From Botrytis cinerea B05.10 (Eukaryota; Ascomycota; Leotiomycetes; Helotiales; Sclerotiniaceae), in contig NC_037311.1 of assembly GCF_000143535.2 (NCBI RefSeq), positions 1,488,001-1,552,000 on the forward strand: 64,000 nt of DNA, read 5' to 3'. Under the pieces are notes generated by a model that worked only from the letters and a program-made list of their open reading frames with translations, was not told the origin of the DNA and did not search any database. A program made the translations under genes and the position numbers. Below, piece by piece: positions 45,468-57,851 of this stretch. Numbering within the stretch: the first letter of the stretch is position 1; the number at the start of each line of letters is the position of its first letter.

Positions 45468-48029
45468 TCATTGAACAGCCGCAACGGAATCTACCGCCAT
45501 ACGTATTTGATCTTTAAGGTGATTTTGGTTAGTTGTTTTCTGTCACATTATCGCAACTAGCAGACTTACCTCGCATTCCCTTCAAAGCTTCATTGGCCGT
45601 TGAGTAATTCTCCAATGCATCCAGGATCATTCTGATGCCCTCGTGCAATTGAAACAACAGTTTATCAGTTCTCCTCCTGAGTCCATCTTCAAAAGAACTA
45701 GCTTGCTTAATTGCAAGAGTCTTGTGGCAAAGCATAATCATTGAATAACTTGCTTGCATGCTGCAGCAGGCAAATATTGGCATCATGCGAGGTAGATTTG
45801 TTTGTCTAGTGCTGTTCCAATAGGAAGCATTTCTAGGGTCTGAAGGCCGTGGTAATGGCAAAGCACGGAAAGATTGGGCGATGTTGAATGCGGATTGCAT
45901 GCATACCTTTGAAGAAAATCGACCACTGAATGGCAGGATCGGGGAGTCAAAAACAGAAATATCATCAGGTATTGGGGAATTCAAGATACCAGGGCTGAGC
46001 GCTAAAGTGGCTGTGGCCTGCTGTAGGTTGTTGCTACAACCGCAGGCGGTACCTGGATTTTGCCCAGCAGAAGGGGTAGAAGACAAGTCACAATGCTTCT
46101 TTGTGAAGACCGGCATATCAGAGAATGCACAATATCGATGGATCTTAATCCTTGCGCTTCAAGGAGAGTCAGTTTTTATTGCACCGAAAAGAAAACAAAA
46201 CCCAAGGACGCACCTATTCAACTTGATACGTGTCATCATCCGCAGGCTTTTTGCGACGACGCTCTCTGATGGTTCCATGTCATCCACGTTTCCATAGGAC
46301 CACTTTTCTGCATTTTGAACCAGCGGCTCAATGGTCCTTTCTAATCCTGCCATTGTCTCCCAGAGTTTCAGATCATGAGATTCTGATTTCAAAGATGACT
46401 CGAGATCAATCACGAATTGTGTTGCTGTGGCAATCACCCTTTGTGCCTCAAGAAAGACATCCCAAGCCTAATTTTATTCGCTTAATTTGCTGTAATTTCA
46501 GAAATAAAAATGGGCATTTGCACTTACATCCGAATCAGACCCAAAGGTTGGAAGTGGCGTCGTGAATCTTGGATCGCAGAGGAGAATAGAGGGAGCCTAT
46601 ATAGTTTTGGTCAAAATATGAAGGAAAAAGCGCTTCAAGGGTAACATATACCATGCAACTAAGTATAGAGCCTTGGCAAACGCAGACGTACTTTCTAGAA
46701 GTTAGCGTTGGAGCTGAGAGTAAATTTAAACCGCAGCTTGTAATCATACCGTCATCCACCATACTCGTCTATCTGATTCGGCATATGGGTAGTCCTCTTT
46801 GTCCTTTGAATGCAATCCCAAGTCCATGGCAGATACCAAAGCTTGTCCACACCTCTTGCGCATCTTCGAAATATTCCCTCGTTGGGAATATTCATAAGTG
46901 CATAGTAACAGCAGTGCGATTGTACTCTCTGCCTCCAACCTTACTTGTGGGTGGATTTGTCTGCGATATATCTGCATCTCTTGGGCGCTTAGAGCCTCCC
47001 CAGGGTCCACTATAGACTCTATCATCTCATTCTCAATCTCAACGCCATCAATCGCCAACTGGGCGAAGACTTGCGCTTGATTTCTACGAAGTAGAATAGA
47101 TTCTGGAGATGTGGGGGTTGGATCATCAGGATGTGGAATTAGTGCAAGAAGTGCACAGATCGCAAGGGTCATCGGGGAAGCAGATTGAAATTGTGGATTA
47201 CTCCTGCTATGAAATAGGATATCGTTTGGTCCTTGTACCCCAGTTTCCCATTTATCAACAGCTTGGTTAATCAAAGGGGGTGGAAGAACAGGGAAATATG
47301 GATGGATGTAAACATAGTATGCGCTTAAACTGCGCGTCAAAGTTCGGTCAGTCATTTTACTCAATGTTTCTACCCAGGTTGACAATTGACGGAACTTACA
47401 TATCCTCATCGTTAGCATAAGTTTTTACTACAGGTGTTTCTGTCTCCATTCGAAAGGAATCTTCTAAAATATTTTGCGGTAAGAATCCTTCGTTCATTGT
47501 TAAAGGTTCTTGACTCCCTTGTATGTTTGGGTCAAAGTCGAAGTCCATATCAAAGTCCAATTGTTCATCGCTTTGGAGAAGACCAGCACCAGGGGTGGCC
47601 AATGAAACCACCGGAGCTGGACCAGTAACTAACAACAGGTCAGAATAATGTTTGGCAAATGCTTTGTTACTTACGGAGCTCATTTGGTGGCGATTGTTCT
47701 ATATGACCTTCGCTATTGTTGTTCTTCTTGCGTCTTCTTGCACCACCTCTCTTGCTTGCTGTATAGACGCAATCACAACCTCGATTGGCACACTGATGAC
47801 ATTAACTATTGCATTTTCAACATTTTGAAGTATCACCTACATTTGCACATGGTGTTTTACCATTGCATCGAGTGCGTGCAGCACGACTGGCATTACGTTG
47901 GTAAACATCTTCTAAAGATACTGGTGAAAGACAACGTTACCATTCTAAACATGCCACTTTTACAGGAGGTGCCAAAAATTTCCTGGTGGCGGGTTTCCTG
48001 TGCTGTGGATTTGCGGTGGTGGGTATCAT
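45468..48029 (-). CDS. Zn2Cys6 fungal-specific transcription factor
   Basis: Ten minus-strand exons: 48029-47941, 47886-47841, 47792-47675, 47628-47400, 47359-46750, 46690-46652, 46596-46528, 46467-46214, 46150-45570 and 45511-45468. All are phase-consistent, about 692 residues. The DNA-binding zinc cluster is split by two introns and becomes complete only after splicing: ACLECRAARTRCNGKTPC then ANCANRGCDCVY, spacing C-x2-C-x6-C-x5-C-x2-C-x6-C, followed by a basic stretch (KRGGARRRKK). The fungal_trans region carries YVYIHPYFPVLPP, DRRVWWMTYVCVCQGSI and DPRFTTPLPTFGSD, all hallmarks. It is a nuclear regulator; target genes are unknown and no obvious cluster adjoins it. The 40-nt intron at 47360-47399 is the weakest junction. 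An in-frame-independent ATG-TAA sits just before the start codon. Confidence 0.9.
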
Positions 48030-48822
48030 ATTACATGTTAGTTCCGTAAATGCTCGGTCAAGCTGCAGGGGTCTTCGAATACGGGAGAGATTCTGAACAC
48101 TGGATGAAGCCGATGGTGCAGGAGCTTGCAGGAGATCCGGCGTGGTAGTGGCCTTGTAGTACTACGCCCGTATAAATGGTTCAGATGGGCAAGAAGACCT
48201 TCAAACGTTGAGTGAACACGGTCTGTCGACGATGATGATGATGAAGGGGCGTTTCATAAAAATTGTATCATACGATACAAATCATGGTGGATCCGTGCGC
48301 ACATGCTTACTCATCCATGAAGACATGTACACTTGGTGGTATAATTTTTTGAAAACAACCTTGGCTGGGTAATCTTACTCAAAACCTTATTTCGAACCAA
48401 ATCACCACCCACTTCAACAATATAGATTACATCCACTGAAACTGGACTATTCTCATCATTCATGGCGATGACAATCTCCTCAATATCTCCAGAACAGGGC
48501 GAGCCCAAGTATGGAAAGCTCAGTGTTACTTGATAACTCGCTATCTACATGCTCCGTACCTGTGTACCGCCATGCTCAATGTGTTAACGTTACATCATTC
48601 ACCGACAGATGCCTTCAATGATTGATCCACAATTCCGGAGTTTATGACATGAATGGAATCTTGACTGCGTATCAATAATGCGAATTTCCCGGCCCCTCAG
48701 TTTACCCCGCGGCCACGGGACATGACACCCCCATCTATGTATCTTATTGATGATAAGGTGTCCAACATTTATACGCCATGAATTTCCCCTGATACGTATC
48801 ACTGTTCATGACTGTCTCCAAA
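48030..48822. other. Shared upstream region of two divergent genes
   Basis: Lies between the transcription factor (-) and a secreted-protein gene (+), so it probably holds both promoters. No gene is evident. Short GATGAT repeats occur near 48229-48246. Confidence 0.5.
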
Positions 48823-50549
48823 ATGCGTCTTTCAAAAGTTGCTACATTGTTTTTCCTCGCCCGTTCGACTGCTCAGGCTCGATCTTATGTTAGCACTCTG
48901 TCACAAAATGCCCAAGGACTCTTCAATGAGTCTATGGACTATCTGGATAGGGCATACGACGAAAACGCTGGCTATCTTTATGAAACAAGCGGATCTGCTG
49001 CATTGAGACACGATACTAGAAGTTCAGCATGGTACGCCATCGGACTTTTGGCAAGGAACCAAGGCTCGGATGTATCCGAAGCCGAGAAGATAATCTCCAA
49101 TGTTATTGACGGTCAATTCAAGGACCCTGAAGCGCAGTGGTGAGTTTAGCTGTATCCCGTGGCATGAGGTATCGACTGAAAACTCTAGGTATGGGGACTA
49201 TCAGAAGGAACCAGAGGAACCGGAAGTGGGAAGCTCATATTATGCGCCGAGTATATACAATTCATGGGATCCAAACTGGCGTGGCTTCATAGGAACAGCC
49301 TTCATCGTTGGTCTTGAGGAGTTTGGTTCCCTCATCTCGTCAAATGTGACTAGTCTGATGCTAGAATCATTGTACAATTCGACCGTGGGCGACAGTTATC
49401 GTGTCGGTGGAGTAGACGGCGATAACCTGTATCCTGCTTACACTAATCCTGTAAGTGCATCGCCCAGCCTGTGATGCATACTCTGTATTAATCAACTACC
49501 AGTCAATAATGAGAGCTTTCGTTTCCGGATGGACCGGTCGTCGGTGGAACGACACTAATATGACAATTGCTGGCGAGAATTATGCTCAGCAAATTGTTGA
49601 CTTGTTCGACCGGGCCAACACACTTTCGGAGTTCAACAGTGGTACTTACACTGGTGTATCTTTGTTCGCCATGAGTTTGTGGGCGAAGTATTTGCCCGAA
49701 GATTCTGTCATGAAACAAAGAGGTGCTTCGATGATCCAGTATACTTGGGAAGCAGTATCCAACCTGTGGCATCCTCAACTTCTGAATGTTGCTGGTCCTT
49801 GGGATCGTTCATACGGTTTTGATATGACGAAATATTTGAGCCTTCTGGCACTCCATATCTGGAACGCTGTAGGAAAGTCCAAGTCTTCAATCATCGACAA
49901 GCCTTATATTATGTCACACAATGCCGATTTTGCTTATGGTCCATTATTTGCAATATTGTCCGAGTTCCACAACAGTTTAATACCAGCAAATGTAACAGAT
50001 GCCCTTGTAAACTTCAAAGGGGAGCACACATTTACTTCTTCAACCTATTCACCACCGTTCGACTACTATCCTCGCAATATTACAGCTTGGCTTGCAAACA
50101 ACATCAGTATTGGCGCTGAAACATTCAATGAAAATGTTGTAGGTGGACCTGCTAAGAACCAAGGCACCTTCAACCCCGCTCTTATGCAGTGGAATACTGG
50201 CAATGGAATTGGCTGGCTCACGCTCTATGCAACAGAAATGCATGTTATTGCCGAAGCTGGTAATGGGTCGTTGAATTTGACGTATCCGGAAGGAAATGAT
50301 ACCTCAATTTTTACCTTTTTATTTTCGCCATTTGCCGCGAAGAGGACTATTTCAAGCATTGAAGATATACAAGGGTTGAGTTTGAATGTCTCTGGTACAG
50401 TTGACATGAATTATACCTTGTCTTACGCAGGAGAGTTTGGCGGCACAGATGCCACTATTAATGATTTTGAGTATTGGAATGTAACCTTTTCAATGCCAAC
50501 CGGCTCGACCAAAGTACCCCATATTCTTCTTGAGGTTGACCTTTGGTAA
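48823..50549 (+). CDS. Secreted protein of unknown function, likely alpha-helical toroid fold
   Basis: Three exons, 48823-49139, 49189-49450 and 49503-50549, join in frame to about 541 residues. An ATG at 48808 is in the same frame; I prefer the second ATG because it gives a cleaner signal peptide (MRLSKVATLFFLARSTAQA). The mature protein has many N-glycosylation sites and conserved-looking blocks: SSAWYAIGLLARNQG, SWDPNWRGFIGTAFIVGLEE, DNLYPAYTNP, EFNSGTYTGVSLFAMSLW and AGPWDRSYGFDMTKYLSLL. The aromatic-rich helical repeats resemble six-hairpin glycosidase-like (alpha/alpha) folds, but I cannot assign a family or catalytic residues. I believe it is a widespread ascomycete secreted family. 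It is divergent from the neighbouring Zn2Cys6 regulator. Confidence 0.85.
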
Positions 50550-51387
50550 GAAGGGTATTCGAACTGCGTATATATGTATATAGTTAGACTCAATAGTTCA
50601 AGATACGTTATATAATACTGGGTATTCTCAAACCTTGCTCATTATTGGGAATCATAGCATGCGGCCGGTGGGCTGAGGTCAAGTTAGTGCTTGCAAATAT
50701 ATGCGAGAGAGTTAAATCCAATGGGAAATTGCATGGGATACCATCATCCTTCGTCATCAGTTGATTGATTTGATGTCCTATAATGACCTTCCTATCTCTA
50801 CCAGGATCGTTGAAATATCAGACCCCACGATCGAAATAATGACGCCGCCAAATCCACGGATACCAGGTCCAATAACCTGATTACTAAATCTAGTAAGCTG
50901 TTGACGTTTGAAAACATCTTAATGATGGAAATGGATGAATTGAAGTATGCCGATCTAGTTGGATTTATGGACTGAGCAATCGAGAGCTGAATGTCAGATT
51001 GCACTGCCTCCGGATTATCGCAAGCGTTCGAGACTTTCTTACCACTAATTAATAAGAAAGTGGCTGAGTTGCAAAAGTCGGCGTATCACCATGCAATTTG
51101 TGTTCAATGAATGAATGAGCTGTCAGCCTTTGCTGCATGTCGCTTTTCATCGTACTTAGCCGTGGTTGAAACTATTGGGTCAAGATTGCGCAAGTGTTCG
51201 TGGCGCTTACTTTCAATGAGCCGCTGATAGCGAATCATGATGTGTCTGGTGGGTGGCATGCAACTCTCGTTGCGCGCTCAGCTTTGGTATACATTGTAGG
51301 CACATCTTCTGTAAACCGAGCACAGTCTTCTTTCAATAACAGTAAAATATCCAAGAAGAAAAACTATCACTGCATCATTTCAGCCTC
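50550..51387. other. Intergenic region
   Basis: 3' flank of the secreted protein and promoter of the HeLo-like gene. Nothing else is recognised. Confidence 0.5.
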
Positions 51388-53984
51388 ATGGAAGCTATCG
51401 GTGGCATCGCAAGCGTTACAGGGGTGGTAGGATTCATTGGGCAAATCGCAGGCGGCTGTAAGGTCGTCAAAGAAATTATCGGTGATATCAAAAACGCACC
51501 TAAAGACATCAGAAGGCTTGCGGAGTGTGTTAAAAGTATCGAAGAGAGCTCGAACGAGGTTCTACGCCAGCATGAACAACTAAAGACTCGTTATGGAATA
51601 CAGGATATACCTGCGGCAGGAGCCCATATGCTTGAAGCCATCAAATCAGTTGAGAACAAACTTTCTTCGTCCGCTGAAATGTTTGCGAATTCAACTTCGG
51701 GCTCCAAGAATAAGTGGAAACAATTCTGGCATCGGTTGAAATATGCTGCAAATAAAGAAGAAATTGAGACATTGATGCAGTGGGTGGATAGAACCACACA
51801 ACAAGTTACCCTAGTTCAACAAAATCTGTCAAGGTATGGCATTACCTTTCAAGCATTTCGTCTACTGACTGCTTCAGAATCATTCAACTTGAACAAACAG
51901 ACTTCTTGAAGGAGATAAGTACCAACATTACAGCAGTTCCGCATGCCATTCATCATTCGAGAGATGCAATCATATCAGCGCAGCAAACGCAAACGGAGAC
52001 ACTTCGCTCGGAAATGCAGAAAAATCAAAGCCACTTAGTACAGCTTATGTCAACGACTATAGCTACCAAAGCATTGGAAGATGTTCGTGAGGATCTGTTA
52101 CTGAGCTTAAGAGGAGCTATGGAGGAATGCATCGAAGCACAACGCTTAGATATTGGACCCCAAGTCCAGCTTCTTGTTGGCAAGTGCTTGCAACGCGATT
52201 TGCCAATACACTCAGCCAAAATTGCAGAAAACCAAGGGAATGATGTTTCAGCGTCTCTTTCGAGCTCAACTTCACGTCATGTAACTCACATATCTCATCA
52301 TGCCCCTTCAATACCCAATAAGATGCAGAAGAGGAAAAACAGAAGGAGCCTAGTTTCATCAACATCCTACGGATACAATTTCTTCGGAATTGGAGTTTCC
52401 GTCACAGTTTCATCACATTCCAATTATCAATATCAATTCTCAAGATCACCATCGGGCTCATGTGATCTATCTTCGACTTCAGTATCTATCTTCCTCAAGA
52501 TACCCTGGGCTAGAAGGGGCCTCGATTTACGATATGAGATGCCTAGCGTGCCTTATTCTCGCGAAAGTTTCATTTCCCTTAGACCGTATTACATACATCC
52601 AAAGGGCAGTGAATTTTATAAAGCAGTCTTGGAATTTGACATCGACAAAGCTCGAGACTTGATTGAACAAGGAAAAGCTTCCCCAATGGATGAAATTGAG
52701 GGACATGGCGATTTAACACGTTTAAATTCCTGGATTGAAATAATAGATGCTCAGTACGATTTAAATCTTAAATGGTTAAATTTTATTCTTGGATACCAAA
52801 TCACTGATAGATATATCAAGACTCGCCATCTTCAACTCTACTTATTTCTAAGCACTATCAAAGGATATGGGGCGATTTATGAGGCTTTGTCTCTACTTTT
52901 AGAACTATCGCAGGATTACTTTCTCCAGAATCCGGATATGGCGTTTTCGCTATTGCATACGGATCGTCCGTCGCCAAAATACAGCGAGCGCATAATGTGC
53001 CTAAGGAATTATGAACAGTTGATTGACTGGAATTGTCATGAGTTCCCAAGCCATCCCGGTCTCTATATTGAAAACAGTCGTCAACTTTTTGAGAATCCTC
53101 AAGGTGATGGATTAGATGCCGCACTGAATAGAGGATGTCAATACTTTTTAGTCTGTGACGAGCAAGTGAATACAATATTTTTCGGAACTCGCAGATATAC
53201 TTTACCTGGGATATCGATTCTAGAATTCATCAATTCCTACACTGGGTCCAGAAGTCGGGAAGAAATTGTTCACTGCTGTAGCAATCGGCTCAAAATACTA
53301 CTTTTAAAAGGTCTTGACTTGAAGAAAAACGACCTGTTTGAAACGGGGACGAACCCCCCTCGTGGATATGGGGATGCTACATATTACTCTACGATCGACT
53401 GTGCAATTAAAATTGGAGCTTGGAAGTACCTCTTTGAAATGCTCATTCAGATAGGGTGGGACGAAAAAAAGATTCAAGAGTTATATGATGAAGAAATCTT
53501 CTTGGGAATTTATGATTTGATGGAAGGTTTACAATACCAGACGATGGAGAACGCACGGGAAGAATTCCTGCAGCAGCTGCTTGATGGTGACGATTACTCC
53601 TGCTTTGAAATTGAAACACTGCCGATGGAACTAGCTGCGTACTCATGGAATATTTCTCGGGCCATCACCCATGCTCGTTTTCAATACTCAGAGAAAGGTG
53701 GCATACCGGGGTCGTGGCCAGAAGAAGAGGTTGTCAAGGAATCGATTTCTGAGAAAGACCTTATTATGCCATGGTGCTTAAATTTCTATTCTCAGCCAGC
53801 ACAGGGTCCAAAGTATTATACATGCATTCAATATGGAAAATATCACACAAAATGCCATGTTCCTCGAAAAGAGTGGCATTCATATTATGATTATGAGCAG
53901 CTCGTCGATATGATTGATGATGTGGTAGATGATATGGTCGATGATGTGGTAGACGATATGACAAGCGACGAGGATAGAGACTAG
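51388..53984 (+). CDS. HeLo-like N-terminal domain protein without NACHT
   Basis: Two exons, 51388-51833 and 51878-53984, join in frame (AG + A) to 850 residues. The N-terminus MEAIGGIASVTGVVGFIGQI followed by amphipathic helices (KVVKEIIGDIKNAPKDIRRL) matches the fungal N-terminal domain of STAND/NLR proteins (HeLo-like; Helo_like_N type). After about 180 residues comes a helical linker (residues about 150-260). A long C-terminal half follows (for example RPYYIHPKGSEFYKAVLEFD, KARDLIEQGKASPMD) that reads like ankyrin-type helical units but lacks clear consensus repeats. No P-loop or NACHT is present. It ends in a repeated acidic tail (DDVVDDM units). HeLo-type domains can act in membrane-targeting cell death; whether this one does is unknown. 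Confidence 0.8.
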
Positions 53985-54656
53985 AGTTATTAGTTGAGAA
54001 TAAGAGAAGCCTTTTTTCTTTCTAACTTGGAATTGTGTGTAACGAGGCCTAATCACACTCTGGTTCAACTGAATTTATAATCAGTTGGAAGCAGCCTCAC
54101 CATTAGTGAATACTAATGCTTCGAACATAATTCATAAACCATGGGCTCAAGGATAATAGAAGTGTGAAATAGATTCTTAATTATTTTTACGGGATTGAGA
54201 TATAATAGAGTCGTTAGAAACCATACTCTCACGTGGTTCTAGTAGCATTGGCATCTAATAAGTAATCTTACTCTCAAGCAATCAGCAAACAGCCCATTTC
54301 CACGCCTGGGGTCTAATTTTTAATTGGAATCATACTGAGTGGATTTACTTCTAAAAATAATTGTCATGCAAATTCCGACGCACCCTGTGGCAGTGTAAGA
54401 AACACGTGATTACAATTTGGTGAATTTACCAAGCTCAATCTCACTGCTTATTAGGTACCTAGCGTAGGATTACAACAACAAGAACAACAATAATAATAAT
54501 AAATAGGTGGTCTCTTCTCTCAAATCTTCTCCAGTCTTGAATTTTTCTTATTTTAAGTGCTATTAGTACCCTTACGTTCCTTTATACAAAACATACCCAA
54601 CCTCTGTGGTCTGGTATCTCTGATTACTCCATCATCCTCAACTGCAGCATTTCGCC
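53985..54656. other. Intergenic region
   Basis: AT-rich spacer between two plus-strand genes. No additional coding or RNA signal seen. A short AACAACAAGAACAACAATAA-type run lies near 54473-54502, probably in the leader of the next gene. Confidence 0.5.
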
Positions 54657-56180
54657 ATGCATCGCGCACTTCTGCTCCCAGAAATTGTTGCAACGATTCT
54701 AGAGACAAACAGCTCAAGCCCTGGCTTCCTACACACATGTCTCTTTATCTCCAAAACATTCTCAGAAGAAGCATGTAGAATTCTGTGGCACGCATGCGGA
54801 GCTTACTGCTTTGCTGAACATGGAACGCCTAATATTAGACATCTCGCTCAAATCGCCATTCGAGACACTGGGAGAGCGCAATACTATGCAGATTTTGTAC
54901 ATGTGCTTGGGTTTTCAGAAGAAGAAAAAGAGGAAGAGGAGGAGAACGAGGGTGATGATGAGACGTGTCTCGATGAAGCAAGGTGGCATAAGGAACTCGC
55001 TTCCTTGCAATTCCCTCAGTTACAAGAATTCAGCCTTCAAGAATCGAGTAACGCAACTGAATTGAATGCGGGAGAGTTTATTATGCACTACGCGCAACCG
55101 AACTTGGAGAGTTTCACGGTGTACCAAGGAAGCCGCATTTCCGATGCTCTGTTTGACAAACTAACAGAATCTTGCCCAAAACTGAAATCTCTCCATCTCA
55201 GTAAAATAAGCGCAAGTAATCTATCCAAAGATGGACTCATTCGATTTTTGAGTAGGGCGGATGCACTTACCGCCCTCGTCATTCAAAATGGAGTTCACGA
55301 TAGTTGGTCCTACGAGGCATTTGAAGCCATAGCCAAGCTTCCGAATCTGACCTATATCGAAATTCCTGATATCCAAAACGATTGGGTCAACTCCGTTCAT
55401 CGCGCAAACCCTTCTACTTTGTTGTTTCCAAAATTGGATGCCCACTTGAGTACCGGCATTTCTGAGCGCGATTTAGAATGCTTGGCTTACCATGTCCCCA
55501 AATTGGAGGATCTATCTATCACTTTACAAAATTTGCCCCCATCACTTAGTATCCTGGCATCTGCATCGAATTTCTCACTTCTCACAAACCTCAAAGTCGA
55601 ATTTGGACCACGGAGTCGTATCAGCGGCAGCGATCTTCTACTTCTCGCACGGAAGTGCCCTTTACTATCTTCTATTTCGCTTGGAGAAGTTGACGATAGC
55701 GCGTTTTCTCCACCGGGCCCTGCATCCCGTCCTTCAATTACTGGTATTACTGATGATCTTATTGACGAGGTCGCTCAAGCATTGGGAGATAGTATTATCT
55801 CTTTGAGAATCATTTTTGACCGCTCAGATCTACTCACATGGAATTCTATTCTTTCTCTCGCTCATTATTGTCATAATCTAGGAGATTTGACAATATCCTG
55901 CAACTTTAACTGGCAAGAGACTATGAGTGGCACGTTCGAAAACACTTTTCCCGTCCTCGAAAACATTGATTTTATCTTCGATAGTATTTTAAGGGAATCG
56001 CAGGTTGTAAATTACGACGAAGAAATGATCCAGAGTTGTGCACAGAAAATGTTTGAATTAGCACCAAAACTATCGGTGTTCTGGATTGATGGTGCAAATG
56101 AGAGCGACAGCCGCTGGGAGTCGACTGTTCAAAAAACATTCTACGACAATTGGAGTCCTCCCGAGGTTACGGAGAATTGA
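54657..56180 (+). CDS. F-box/LRR-like protein
   Basis: Single exon, 507 residues. The N-terminal RALLLPEIVATILETNSSSP and the following LHTCLFISKTFSEEACRILW have the spacing of a fungal F-box (LPxEI...I...L....LV.k.w). An acidic run (EEEKEEEEEN) follows. The rest contains irregular leucine-rich units: CPKLKSLHLSKISASNL, LPNLTYIEIPDI, VPKLEDLSITLQNLP, CPLLSSISLGEVDD and CHNLGDLTISCNFNW. F-box/LRR proteins usually select substrates for SCF ubiquitin ligases in cytoplasm or nucleus; the substrate here is unknown. The start is the first ATG of the frame and gives the F-box immediately. No anomaly. Confidence 0.8.
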   Translation: MHRALLLPEIVATILETNSSSPGFLHTCLFISKTFSEEACRILWHACGAYCFAEHGTPNIRHLAQIAIRDTGRAQYYADFVHVLGFSEEEKEEEEENEGDDETCLDEARWHKELASLQFPQLQEFSLQESSNATELNAGEFIMHYAQPNLESFTVYQGSRISDALFDKLTESCPKLKSLHLSKISASNLSKDGLIRFLSRADALTALVIQNGVHDSWSYEAFEAIAKLPNLTYIEIPDIQNDWVNSVHRANPSTLLFPKLDAHLSTGISERDLECLAYHVPKLEDLSITLQNLPPSLSILASASNFSLLTNLKVEFGPRSRISGSDLLLLARKCPLLSSISLGEVDDSAFSPPGPASRPSITGITDDLIDEVAQALGDSIISLRIIFDRSDLLTWNSILSLAHYCHNLGDLTISCNFNWQETMSGTFENTFPVLENIDFIFDSILRESQVVNYDEEMIQSCAQKMFELAPKLSVFWIDGANESDSRWESTVQKTFYDNWSPPEVTEN

Positions 56181-57295
56181 TCCCATGGCAGGTATCTGGA
56201 AAAGTCTCTCTGTGCAGAAAATCGTTGAGAATTGCAAAGAGCCCCTGCGGAGCGTTTATGTCTAGAGAGATATCTGACCAACCATCCGAAAGACTGGTGG
56301 TTAATAGTATGTGGCTAGATTGCGGAACCAGTGTGACTAATTGGCGATTTGACTAGTTCAGTGTTTGTAATGCTCGATACCGGAAATGTTATCCAGTCAA
56401 ATCCAGAGAAGAAATCGCGAGAACTTGATATATCTGCGATCAGATCAAATGCTTATATAGAGTTGTTCAGAATATAGCTAGCAATATCAATATGAATAAA
56501 ACTTCTGATATTTTATAATCCCTTGCTATTCTTCTGCAAAAACTTTCATGCCAGAGAGGCAATAGTGGGTGCACAGATTCATGAGAGAATGATAAATTTC
56601 GGTTTGCGGATAGCCTTTGAATCATATTTTCAAAGATTTTGAGAGCTTCTATAGATATTCATGATGTATATAGTAATCAGATTATGTGTGTTATTCTATA
56701 TTTGAATCAAGCCCTATTTTTTCGCACGTTGAAGATTCCGACCTTGAAATTTTTACAGACAGGTGTCTGTGAGAACAGAGTCCCCCATGAATTCCCTTAA
56801 CTTCGGTTTATCAATGAATCTCTCGATACTCACTTTTTAAGATAGTTAGGGAGTGAGACTACGCAAAATGCTGTGAAGTAGGTTTCTCAAGAACGAAAGA
56901 CAGAAATCTGACCTTTGCCAGACTCATGGCGCAAACCCATAAGAATCTTTCAAATCCGAACCAAATGTGATATCCTAGCTTCTCACGGGCCTCGAACACT
57001 TCTGGAATCAATTTGTACCAATGATTCTACTTCATCCTCAGCAAGAAAAAGATATTAAGGGTGCAAACGAGCTCCTTTATGCATTGATAATATCGGTAAA
57101 AACAAACTTCTAGTAAACCCAAATCCAATCCAACCAGTATGCAATTTCTTTCCATCCAAGCGAAACAACCCTCCAATGCCAAAATTCTTCTCGCGAAGAC
57201 ACAACAGAAACAAAATCAAATAGAAAATCCCACAAACTTCATCCCCGACTTTAAAAGTCAATCAAAGCGTCGAAAATGACACATTGCTCCATTAT
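56181..57295. other. Intergenic region between convergent genes
   Basis: 3' flanks of the F-box gene (+) and small secreted protein (-). No coding sequence supported. The 68-codon frames at 56150-56356 and 57055-57261 lack motifs. Confidence 0.55.
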
Positions 57296-57851
57296 CTAAG
57301 GAGTTTTTGCCTTCCAGGTGTTAAGCGATGTTTGGCAAACGGTGACGGCAGTCAAGTGACCTTGGTCAACAGTTCCTCCAAGTTGAGTGCATGCAGTATT
57401 AGCTGCCTTGCGGTTCGTGACGCATCTAATCACTAGTTAATCACCAAACCAGAGAAACCCTCGGAGATACATACGCTTGATAGCCATTGACACACTTAGT
57501 CTTGATCTGAGTTCTCTTCGTCTTATCCTTCGATTTAGTGAAATCGGTAAGCGAACTGGAGGGACAAGCAGTTTGTCCCTTGTGGGCGGCAGTGGTGGCG
57601 TCGGCCATCTTTTTCTTGAGATCGTTGTATTTCTTTGTGGCGGCGTCATCTTTGGCCTTGTCGCCTGTCATGACGGGTCTTGGCTCGTTGCATGTTTGGC
57701 CATCGCGACCGAAGAGCTGCGTAGGGTCTGATTCGATGGTGGAGATTTCAGCGGGGGTGGAAATCTCAGCGGGAGATGAGGTAGGAGCTGCGGAGACGAT
57801 GGCGGGGAGGAAAAGGAGAAGCGCGGAAGCGACCATTGGAGAGAGCTTCAT
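57296..57851 (-). CDS. Small secreted six-cysteine protein (effector candidate)
   Basis: Two minus-strand exons, 57851-57475 and 57425-57296, join in frame (GC + A) to 168 residues. Without this splice the frame ends early and loses three cysteines. A signal peptide (MKLSPMVASALLLFLPAIVSA) precedes a Pro/Ser/Thr-rich short linker with two STPAEIS-type units and then a Lys-rich helical region (KKYNDLKKKMADATTAAHKG). The mature part has six cysteines, a number compatible with three disulphides. I recognise no named family. Size, secretion and cysteine content fit an effector or a cell-surface protein; both are inference. Confidence 0.85.

Noticed and set aside
45881..46297. Plus-strand frame of 138 codons
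   Set aside because: Antisense shadow of the transcription factor's penultimate exons.
46653..47080. Plus-strand frames opposite the transcription factor
   Set aside because: Shadows. The minus strand gives fungal_trans motifs such as RRVWWMTYVCVCQGSI after splicing.
47886..47920. Zinc cluster that seemed to lack its first two cysteines (reading QRNASRAARTRC)
   Set aside because: Resolved by an intron at 47887-47940: the preceding exon supplies ACLEC, so the cluster is complete.
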